From the NCBI GenBank assembly GCA_963457665.1, contig OY735202.1:45533403-45597402 (forward strand): a stretch of DNA of 64,000 nt. Reading direction: 5' to 3'. Source of the stretch: Thysanoteuthis rhombus (lineage: Eukaryota > Mollusca > Cephalopoda > Oegopsida > Thysanoteuthidae). Of this stretch, positions 11,349 to 23,300 are shown one piece after another (position 1 is the first letter of the stretch; the number at the start of each line of letters is the position of its first letter). The position numbers were made by a program, and so were the translations under genes. The notes beneath the pieces were generated by a model. That model saw only the letters and a list, made by a program, of their open reading frames with translations, searched no databases and was not told where the DNA came from.

Positions 11349-14300
11349 ATGAACGAAGTTTGTCCGCAAGAGAAGCGATATGTTTATTTCTTTTCAATTA
11401 TCTTCGTTTTTCTACTCATCTCACCTGGATACAGGTGTCACGTAAGAAAACTTACCGAAGCAGATCTACATACGTACAGGTAAACGACATCGTAGATTGT
11501 TTGTCTATTTTATTTTAATGTTTACAACAGAAATTACACAATTGATTTTTTGAGTCCGTGTCTTGGGGAAAATGGGAATTGGTTATGAATTTTTCATAAT
11601 TTCTAATTATCTGGTTTTTATTAGAATTATGAAATAAGAGTATTAGATCTTTAGAATTTATGAGTTTTGTTTTGATGTAAACATGTTTTGGGGCTTTCTT
11701 TGCTATTTGAATGAGACTTCCCCGAATTTTTTTTTTTTACTTTTAACAATTTGAATTTTCGTGTCAATATTTGTAGCGAAGAAATGAGTCGAATAAGCGA
11801 GGAAATAAATTCCCCAGTAATAGGCTACACCTCTAAAAACAAATTACTCTAGCAATAACTTTTTTTTTTTTTTCTCAAATTTCTAATCACTAAAAGAATG
11901 GTTTTTTTGTTGGGGGAGAAGAAAGCAAGTAAAAACACGTTTAAAATTGAAAACGATCTGAATGTTAATTCTATTTCGCTGAAAGAACTGATGCCTCACT
12001 TCAATCTTGAAGTAAATGCCACTAAAGGCATTCAATATTTACCAAATTTAGCTAATTCCGACACAAAGCCACACGATGTGATGATTGATTCATGTATGGC
12101 CATTTTTTAAATTTTTTTTGTGTTCCGAGAAAAATTAATTAAAAAAAAATGATTACTGATGTAGCTGTTAGCATCATTTTTCGTCTCTCGATATTAATTT
12201 AGTAAAGTTAACCTAATATAGCACAAGGAAATCGGTATCAAAATCCTGGCTTTAGTTTTTTACACCTTCGTTACCAAACCAAGTTTTCCAAAATAAATAA
12301 AAAAATTAATACAGTTTTTTGTTGTTGTTTTCGTTTCACCGGATTGAAAACTTGCTTATCGTTGATATTTGTCTCTCGCATTAAAACCGAAAAATCTAAT
12401 ACCCCCCCCCCCAAAAAAAAATCACCTTAAATCCTGTTTTAATAAACGTGAAACAAAGATCTGATCACAACGAAAACGTCCAGTTAGGAAATTATTTCTT
12501 GTGCTGTTTTTTTTTTTTTGTATTTTTTTTCAAGTTTCCTGAAAGACTTTTGGTTGTTGTTTTGAAAAAAAACAAACATTTACGTAGTGTTCAAGGAGAT
12601 AAGTTTGTTTTTGTTTTTTTTCATTCCTTGTAGCCGAATACTTTCTCACCATTTGTTTCGGTAAAAAAATACAAGTTTTTTTTTCTCGGAAATAGCATTA
12701 GCATATAGGACAGACTTATACAATTGTTTTGAAAAATATGAACCATTTGAAGATTAGGCCCTCTCAGCCTAGTTTTAGACTCGGCTACCCTGTAGAATAA
12801 ATTGTTCCAATAATCTTCCCTGTTGTAATGGTTACATTCTAAATTCCTTTGTGGCTTAAATGTCATTATTCATCATATATCGTGATGTGTTTGGAAACCT
12901 GAGATAAAATCTTAAGATCATTTTTCTTACTAGATTTCAAACGAAAATTGTCAATTACTGTAGAATAAAACCTACCTCTCTGCTATAATTTTGATGAGAA
13001 ACATCATTATGATCCATTAAATTGGTCCAGCAACACTGTCAACAGGGTTTACCTTGTGATTAAGATAGTTGCATATTTCCTACCAGAGTCTGCTTAAAAC
13101 CATACAAAAGCTAAGATTTTGAATGCTGATTTTCAAGGCATGCTTGTTACCTCAATTCATCCCCTAACTAACTAAGCTAGGTTTAGCGACTATTGATACC
13201 ACAGACAACAAAGAAATGCAATTTGTCCTTTCTCCTTTATTTTCAAAGAAATAGAACCTTCTTGAAAATCGGCTTATTTCTAAACTATCCCAATCTTAAA
13301 TGCTGCTTATGTTTTACAGGAAGCGGGTAGTAGACATGTTCAACCATGCGTATGAGGGTTATATGAAATACGCCTACCCTCTTGATGAACTACGGCCTCT
13401 AACATGCGATGGTCATGATACTTGGGGCAAGTGAGTTTGTCTGTTTGTTTTTTTTATATCTATTGTTTTTATGTTACAATACAAAAATGATTTTGAAAAT
13501 TTTCTCATTAATTCTGTTAAAGGCTGTCTTATGATAAAATTGACATTTTTTGCAGTTGGATGTTACATTCCAAAAGGAGTACAAATCATGATTGAACTTG
13601 GTGGAATGAATAGGCAAAAGGCAGAAAAAAATGCTGTAGTGCAACACATTCCTTTTCTTGATGGTATTCATAGGTAGAAGGGTAATGCTTTGTTGTGAAC
13701 TATTCAGCCGGTGTCTCAGGGTCACAAACATTTAGCCCCCTAGTCTGTATACGTCACCTGAGACGGACAGTGAAGACTAGATAACCCTTCATCTGCTGAA
13801 GGCTTTCAAGCCAATTTGTATGGGGAATAAGGCTGTGGACTATCTCTTGACAAGAGCCTCATCGATTCAATCCTGGTACTTGTTGGTGAAAGGTGGCCAA
13901 CCTGTCTTCTCAGGTCACTGAGTTTGGCTTGTAAGATGTTTTTTGTTTTTCTGGATAGAAAACCTATGTCTGGTCGGAGTAAGGTAACTGTGACCTCCTC
14001 TGGAGAGTAAATTTCCTCCTTAGATCCACTTGTATCAACCTGTCAGAAGCATGATGCAAAATGGAAAGCAGATTTTTGGCTGGCAGTTCTTGTCCAAGGA
14101 GTCTTGTCTCCTTCTCTTTGGAAATAGATAACTTCTACTTGTGATGCCTGGTCGGTACCTCCAGAGTCTCCCTCAAGACAGTTCCCTCCAGTGCCTGGGT
14201 CCAATGTCCCTAGTAGAAGAGCCCTACTGCTTTCATGCAATGATCTTCTTTTGCTGCTTCTCTGACCCTCTGTTCCATTAGTTTTCTCCTGCCTTTGGCA

Positions 14301-17300
14301 TTGGCCTTGCTCCATCTCTTGGTGTTGTAGTTTCCAAGTCCCAATCATCCTTGACAGACCACCTCAATGATTTTCTGATATTTCCAATATGCTTCTGCTC
14401 CCCGAGGCTACCACTTCCCGCCATACTTGATGGTCATATTAGTGTGTCCCTCTCTCATCTCCAGACTGTACCAGTGTGACGATTGCTCTTGCCTAAATGG
14501 CTTTTAATTCTTATACCTCAAATGAAACTAGTAATAGTAACATATGTTTTGTTTTTTTTTTTTTCAAATGATAGTTTGAGAATAAATTATAATGATGATT
14601 ATTACTTCTGGAATGTTAAAACCCTGGTAGCTTCCAATTGTTTATTCCTTTTTTCATGTTTGTCTGTCTGGAAAATATTCAGCCATTTAATATTAACAAA
14701 AAAAAGAAATAGCTTTCCTAAGGCTATGGTGACTTAGTCCCCTCCCTAGTACTCATCTTGGGACCTTACGCACTCATCTTTGCATCCCTTCCACTTTTCA
14801 AAACAGTCTGCAAATTCCATTTTCTTGATTGCCATTATCTATCTTGTTACATTCTCCTTAATCTCGTCCACAGACTGAAATCTCCTCCCTCGCAGCATCT
14901 AAAAGCCATAAGTCACTGAGCCAAACCTAGATAGTAGTGGGGCTGACAGACCTAGGTCATGCAATGTTTTGACAAGGAAACCTGCATAAAATGTGAAGAA
15001 TGTCTCATTCAATAATTGTGGACAAGACAGTCACACAGTACACAAACTCACTCAATCACTTCTCACTAACAACTGATTAATCACATGAGATAGTGTCTGT
15101 TCATACGGGTGCAGTAAAGTCTGATTATTTATTTAACTAGTTACATCAAGGCCATATGACTAGATCTTGAAATGTTTAAGATGGCTGGATACTTTCTGGA
15201 TAGACGTCATGAAACACATTTCAATCAGAATAGAATAAACGTCTCTGATCACTCTTTCTCAAATGTTTCAGGTTTTTTCTTCTTCTCTATTTCCTAGATT
15301 TTCTTTGACCCTAATTGATTCCTTGGACATGTTGGCTTTGATTGGTAACTATACTGAATTTCGGCGTGTAGCCAAAATGATTTTAGACACAGCCAACTTT
15401 GATATCGACATCAATGCATCTGTGTTTGAGACAAATATTCGAGGTAAGCATTTTGTTTTGAGAAAATCACCAAAAAATGCTTCATCTTTTATTATCTATT
15501 TTTCTATCTGTATAAATATCAACTCTAAATTAATGTTGGTTATTATAAAATTTTCCAGTTGTTGCTGGCCTGCTGTCGGCACATCTTCTTTCCAAAAAAG
15601 CTGGGATGGATACTGATCCTGGTTGGCCGTGTTCTGGCCCTCTTTTGGATTTAGCTGAAAACATGGCGCGTAGATTACTACCAGGTAAGTTTTTCTCTTT
15701 AAGTACACTTTGCTTTAGATAGAAATACTCATCCAGGTTTTTTCAGATTGATAGTATAAATTTAAGATGGTGTTGTCTTAGTGCAAGATTGAATGCTTGC
15801 TATGATCTTGTTTAAGGTCTGTTATTTAGTATAAGCAAACATTTTATTTGATTTAAAATCTTCTAGCTCCCCTCCCTAATTTCAAAAAGTTCATTTCTTT
15901 TCTAGATAATCAAACCTATTTTTAACAATTCATTATTGGGCTAAAGAAGTGATTCAATTTAGACAACTCACCCAGCAAAAATTGTATAATGAGGAAAGAA
16001 TAATTAATTTAAGGGGAAAAAATTATGTAAAAGCTTGGTCAAACTAAACATTCATTCAACAAAATTGCCTTACGCTGACACTTGGTTAAACTTGCTTTTT
16101 TCATATGTATATCCTATAAAAGCTGAACATTTAGGTGTGAGTAAGCAAAAAAATCCCCCAATTATGGATTATTTTATCCAAGGCTGATTGGGCTTGTTAG
16201 CTTAGTAAGGCAATTATAATGTTGCTAGCTCTAAGTGGTGGGAGGTGGTGTCCCTTTTTTTTACTCTTTTTAACCTGTCCTCTTTCTTTTTCTTTTTTCC
16301 TCCTTCAAACCTGTCCTTTTTTTTTACCCTTCCAATCCTTCCCTTTTTTTTATTTTATTTTTTTTTGCCTTTTAATCTATCCCCTTTTTAATCTGCCCCC
16401 TTTTTACCCTTTTAATGTGTTCCCTCATTGCATACCCTTACAATCTTTCTTTTTTACCCTTAAATATTGAATCTGGCTTAAACAGGTACTTCAAGTAGTT
16501 GAACATATATCAGGATATACACTATTTTTTAGATTCATATTATGATTTTTTTTTTTTCGAAAGCATTGTCAAATGAATCCCATATTAAAGGAATGAATAC
16601 ATTTAAATTGATTCTAGATAAATTTTAATGTTTTTTTTTTTTTTATTTAAGTATAAATGGAAAGTTTGAGTTTTCAAATTATGTTTTGGGTTTTTTTTTT
16701 ACCATGTCTTCTAACTTTCTCAAAGAAACTACAAATCTAAATATCAGCTTGCTGTTATTCTTTACCCAATTGATACTCATCACTAGTATCAGAAAGAACT
16801 TGAGCACCTCACCATAATGTAATAGTTTTCAAGCTGGTGTCACAGATCATTACTGCTAAGTAGTGTGTCCTAACCTTACTAAGTGGCCTTTACTTGTAGC
16901 TAAGCTTAGTAAATAGATAACAAGAAGAACTTAAAAACTTTTATTCCACATAAAAATTTATTGGCAAGAATTCAACTCATAACCATAAGTTTTGGATTAA
17001 CCCTATTTCTTTTCATTTTCTTTCTTTTCAGCATTCGACACACCAACAGGAATGCCATATGGTACTATAAATTTACGGCATGGAGTACCCAGTGGAGAGA
17101 CCACAGTAACATGCACAGCTGGGGTAGGGACATTCATAGTGGAGTTTGGAACCCTGAGCCGATTAACAGGTGATCCAATCTTTGAAAAGGCAGCAATGAG
17201 AGCTCTTTCATCACTTTGGAAATGTCGCTCGGATATAAATTTGGTAAATTTACAGAATCTTTTTTTTCTTTGATACTCTTGGCATAATATACATAAAAGA

Positions 17301-20300
17301 TTAATGGTTATTTACTTTGTGTTATTGTATTAGAATAAATTATTAAGTAACATTGTACACAATTGTGTTTTTGATTATGGGTGTTGTATTAAAATAAACT
17401 ATTAAATATCATTGTATACAATTGAGTATCAAATTATTGTTATAATTGTTTTGTATTAGGATGAATTATTGTAATTTTTCTATAAAATTGTATTTTGTAT
17501 GGGATTTTTTGTGTCTGTGTGGACTCCCATATTGAAAAAAGATTTGCAAGGGGGATAATTACACATATTACACTCTGGACCCCACTATCACAAAAGTACC
17601 TTTTTTTTTTTGTTCTCTTGATATTGCTAAACAGTTTTCTTTTTTCCCTTTCTATGTATATTTCTTATGGAAGTGCATGTTGTAATGGTTATCAACTCCG
17701 TAAACAAAATCAGCAAACCCACTTTGAATTCTAGTCACAACTGTTGAATGAAAGTAACTTTCCTGGCACTCGGTCCCATCGTTAGTCATCTTGACACTTC
17801 ACCATGATGGTAGACAGATCACTGATTCTTTGTCATTGCTAGTACAGATGTAGCCCAATACCAACAGCCGCATGATATTTGGAGAGGAAATGGCCCCTGC
17901 CAACTGCTAACACTGCTTCCTCACCTACCCCACATGGTACCCTAACAGTATCCTCCTGTCACGGGATAAATACTGTATTTTTTCTATTTCATTGAAAATG
18001 TTTGCTTTTCTTTGGAAACAAACATGCTGAAAACAAACCTCTCATTTAAATTCCTAGTTAGAACTTCTAATGATGGTTAAATGTTTCAATCAAAATCCTC
18101 CTAGAAACATCAAGTAGTTTCAATGGATGTTTTGATTATCATTAGCAATTTTCCTAATAGACCCCCCCCCCCGCTTTTCAAATCACTTGATGCAACTTGA
18201 AAAAAGGCAAAAAGTGAAAATAGAGTTCAGTGTTGGCTTTGCCACTAGTCGTTACAGAGGCAGCATGCATCATCTTCCACCCCCTTTCTCTCCTACACCC
18301 CAGTCTCCTGTACTTCCTACCAGCCCAATCTCTGACAATTCAGACTAACATACCATCATGACCATTTTGCTTCTATATGCGAACGTTCCCAAATTTTTCC
18401 AATCTAAATTAATGGTAATTACTTCTTTGCTTTACACCAGTTCTGGAAGGTTTTTTTATTTTTTAAAAGAAACACTCTACTTTTGGATAGTTGGGGAAAG
18501 AGTGTTTGAATAAATGTCCAAAAGGCTAGGTTGTAATGAGACAAACCCTTGACTTGAAGCAAACTTTTCAAAAGTATGATGTATGTTGGGGTTTTTTTTT
18601 TTGTTCTTTTTCTTCCAAAATAAAGTTGCAAACTGATTTATTAGTAATAACAAAACTACTTTTTGTCTTATTTCAGTTTGGAAATCATATAGATGTCCGA
18701 ACAGGCAAATGGACTGCTCTGGACATGGGTATTGGAGGTGGAGTGGACTCTTATTTGGAGTATTTGGTCAAAGGATCCATTATGTTCAATTCTCCTGAAT
18801 TAATATCAATGTTTAATGGCAAGTTTCTATTCTAATTATTTTAATTAATTGTACAAACTATTCTTGATCTTTAATATAGGGCTGAATATTTTATATGTTT
18901 ATCTTTAAGTGGAATACTTTCCTTCATTGTTAATTTGTTGCATGCAATGCCAGAAAGAATGTTGTTTATCATAGATAGAACAATGCAATATTGCATTATA
19001 AAAAGCTTTTTGAGATAAAGGTGTTTATGATGACTTGTGTGAGATTTACCTACAACAATTCACCAATTTTCAACTATTTCAAAGGTTGTTATTGACAGTT
19101 CTTAATGAAGTGATGACAGAATTTCTGCTGATATTTCAGCCATATGAAACACACAGGGGACATAACCCAAAATGCAATGAAATTCAAAAGATTAAAATGC
19201 ACCATGGCTGTGCTGTGCAAAAAATGTGCATTGCAGCCTCCCATAATTTGAAATAAAGGTCAGTTAACTTGAACAAAAAAATTGAATGAAACGTACACTC
19301 GGTAAATATTTTTTTTCTCAATTTTGCTATGTTTAATTAGTCAACCTTGTTATAATATTTTTTATATAAGTTTTAGTTAAAGATTTTTTATATAAGTTTG
19401 AGTCAAAGAAATATATAGAAAGAATGAAAAATATACGTATTTTTTCTACATCAAAAACCCAAATTATAATTTATCAAATGAAAAAGAAAAGTTACCCAGG
19501 AGAAAAATATTTTACTTAATTTTCCTGTTTCTCAAATGCCAAAGTAAAAATTCTATTCAAGCAATTCTGGAATTTTTTCTCAAAATGGAGAACAATTTAT
19601 ATCTTGAGATTCATCTTGAAAGTATTTGAAGATCAATGAAAGCATTGAATAATATACGCACACACACTCACACACTCACATATATATATATATATATAAA
19701 TTATTGAAGGTTGGATAGGAATTATGTAAAAAAAAATTATTCTTCTCAATTTGGAAAGGGAATTTTTTCTGAAAAAAAATCCATTCCTCAATAAATAAGT
19801 ATCAAAAATATTATTAAAATCAATTTTTTAAATTTTTGTTCACATAGTTTTATGAAAAATTTTCAGTTCAATAGAGTTTAGTCACTGAAAGTTGATAGCA
19901 GTTTTCTTTTCTCAATCTTTCTATTGAGAAAAACATTAAAAAAAAATCTAGAACAGAATTTTGGAAATTCTAATCATGTTATTTCAAACCAGGGGTTGAT
20001 TTTCCTGGTGAAAATTTTTGTTCATACTTATGATGAAATATATTGTAGGCGCAATAAATATAAAACAAAATGCAAAGCGCAGATAATTACATGTGATGAT
20101 GAGATTGTTAGAACTTCGGACAAAATCATGTTTTTGACACAACGATTATAAAGCAGAAGATGGTTGAGAAAAATGTTAAATCTACCACGGATGCACCCCA
20201 TGCATTAATATCGAACGAGCTTACTATGTGTTATGACATGGCTGCTTATGAACTTCCGAAAACACTAAGTAGCTAAAGAACAAAAAGAATTCTGTTGTAG

Positions 20301-23300
20301 TGAATTGCATTTTTATAGTTTTTTTCTGTTTATAGTTTTGATTTTGATTTTCAACTCAATGTTAACTCCTTTGCTTCCTAAAAATAAAAAAACATCTATC
20401 ATATATTTGAACAAATTCTTTTTTTCAAATATCTGGCAGCTTTTTTCTATAATTTGTTCAATTTGTTCTTTTTTTTTTTCACTCTTTCTAGAGTGTAAAG
20501 AATCTGTTGAAAAACACTTGAAAAGAGACGATTGGTATATGTGGGGCAACATGAAGAAAGGTTCCATTACACTACCTGTGTTTACTTCCCTTGATGCCTA
20601 TTGGCCTGGAATTCAGGTGATTATTCTTTCTGTGTTTTTTGGTGTTTTTTTCAACTTCACCCTCACCTTTTCTGTAAAATATTAAATTTCTTTATTGTAA
20701 CTAGGCTTTGCTGACAGTTATCATAAGTGTATGATAGTCTCGACTAATGGCTGCTACATATAGCATAAGTGTGACAGACATCCCTTGTGCAACCATCCTG
20801 TTTTTGTAAAGTACCCTCAACCTCAAAACAGAGGGTGACCAAGCTGATAGACCTCGTAGTACTTGTGGAGAAGAGGCACAAACAAACAAAAGGTTCAAAT
20901 ATTGATGGAGATATTCATTTTAATTTATACTTTTTGGAGCCTTTGTATCAGAGCATATACTGTTACCTGGTAATTGAATCTACCCAATTTTACCCTTTTT
21001 TTTTTTTTTTTCTTTTTTTTTTTCCCTAGCAATTCAGAATGGCCGTTTTCCTGGAGTGTTATTGCTGGTATAAATAATATATTAATGATGCTCTCAGCCC
21101 AGCTGCTCCCGTGTCACTCAACACATGAAGCAATGATTTCGTTTCCATTTCTTGAATGATCCATGGAGACCCAATCATTGTTTGAAGCAATTTGGGGTTT
21201 TTACAAGACCATAAAAACAGGCCACTGTATGTTTTTTCAGAAGAAAATTAGCTAGCAAGCCAAAACATGAATTGAATTCCTAATTAATATTTATTTGTGA
21301 AAATTGACTTGAGTATGCCGTCGATGATGAGGTACTGGTTTCTGTTACTTTCGTCAGCCTAGAGATCCTTACAAGTCTCGTCTGGTTGAGACCAGGTCTT
21401 TATACATACAAATTTTTATGATCATCCCTTTGATAGGATGCAAGTCCACCGAAGGGATATTTCCACTCCAATCGCACAGTTTAGAGAGTACTTGATTAGT
21501 TGCTGAGGGAAATTTGTCCTAATGAAGAGTTTTCCATGCTCTTTGCTGATACCAGAACCTTCTGCATGTGAAGCAGATGTGCTAACCATTGTACTATCCG
21601 AGTAGACATTAGTGACATTAGTGCAAAATGAACGCGAACTGTCCCATCTGGGGTTTGAACTGGATTTTATGGTTCCATTCTTTGTGCCGTTAAAAGTTAG
21701 GCCACATCCCTGTTGAAGATGCACCTTGTGCAAAATCCTAAACTCATTCTGTTACTCACAAAATGTGTTTCTGTTGTAATTTTAGAGTTTGATTGGAGAT
21801 ACAGAAAAGGCAATGAAAACCATCCACAATTTCCACCAAGTCTGGAAGCAATTTGGATTTGTTCCAGAATTCTACAACATTCCAAAGGCTGATGTACACA
21901 CTAATCGTGAGGGCTACCCACTCAGACCTGGTAAGGCTGAAAAGATTTTACGTACTTTTATTTGTACGATAGATGTTGTTATAAATTTTTGTATTCTTTT
22001 GTTAAGGTTATTAGGTTTTTATACAAGCCATAATATCTGAAGGATTTATTAAAAAATTGTGTCAAAACTTTCATTCTTCCTAATGATTAGGTACTAAATA
22101 TATAGGTACATCAATAAGTCCAGAGCCTAATGATGGAAAAAGCATTCATTTTATGCAATAAATATCTATTTTTCAACATATCTCCCCTTGTAAATGCACT
22201 TAGTAATGCTACTCTGTTAATCACTATGATCAAGCATCATGCAGTGAAAAACTGATCTTGATTTATTTTTTTTGCATTCTTTCAGTTATTAGCTTTATAT
22301 CATTCTGTACTCCTATCTGGAATTCTGAATGTCTTCCTTCAAAATTATATTGTTAAGAAGTGTCTAATATCTATTTAATCTTTGTTTCAGAGCTGATTGA
22401 GAGTTCTATGTATTTATACCAAGCAACCAAGGATCCTTATTTGTTGCAAATTGGTATCGACATGCTTGAATCCATAGAGCAAGTGACCAAAACCAGATGT
22501 GGTTATGCCACGGTAATTATATAATTTCATACCAAATTATATAAAAGTATTGTATTTGCTGACCTATGAGATGCGTATTTAAATAGACAAAAACATTATG
22601 CAAGTATTACAATGCATCCATGGCACTAGCATTATGACCACAGGTCCATGTACCAAACTTTGAAATCTGTTGAACATAGATAAGTTGCAGTGGGCGCTAG
22701 TCCTCCAAATACCATTTTAATTATGCATCTTATTTGCCGAAAATATGGTATATTTCAAATTTATACACACATGCACACACACATACACAGTCAAGAGAAT
22801 ATAAATTGTTTTTAAAACAATTGTTTTATAAAATATTTTTTGAAAGGTATGTATTTATCTATCAAAGTAGAAAGAGAATATCCTTTTTGAAGTTATCAGT
22901 TTTGAATAACTAATCTATCAGTTGAAAAACATTGTTCCGTGACGGAAACAAGCAAATCTTGGGGATATACAGCTCTATCTAAAAGTAATGGAAGATAATG
23001 TCACTCATTTAAAGATGAAATGTCTACTGAATATGGCACACACTATATGTTCAGTATCACCAAACACTGGCATAAAAAAAACATTTTTTTCAAGTCTGAA
23101 AAAGGCCACAAAAGCTTGATATGATTAAAATTAATTGGCTTTTAGCTGACCGGGTAGGAGACCATTAACCTTATATATGAAGAGGATCCCTTATAGTGTT
23201 CCTTTGAATATAGATTATCCTCAAAGAAGAAAACAGTAGGAGACACTCATTTCATATCAATCTACTGCCCTATCTACACATTCACTTATTTTAACTTTTC

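Noticed and set aside
14043-14348. Minus-strand open frame of 101 codons in EDEM2 intron 2
   Set aside because: Biased composition, no family resemblance, inside a GC-richer repeat block; best explained as transposon debris.
21545-21602. Working tRNA gene
   Set aside because: Only A- and B-box wording remains; no acceptor stem or cloverleaf can be drawn. The same applies at 36.9 kb and 47.9 kb.
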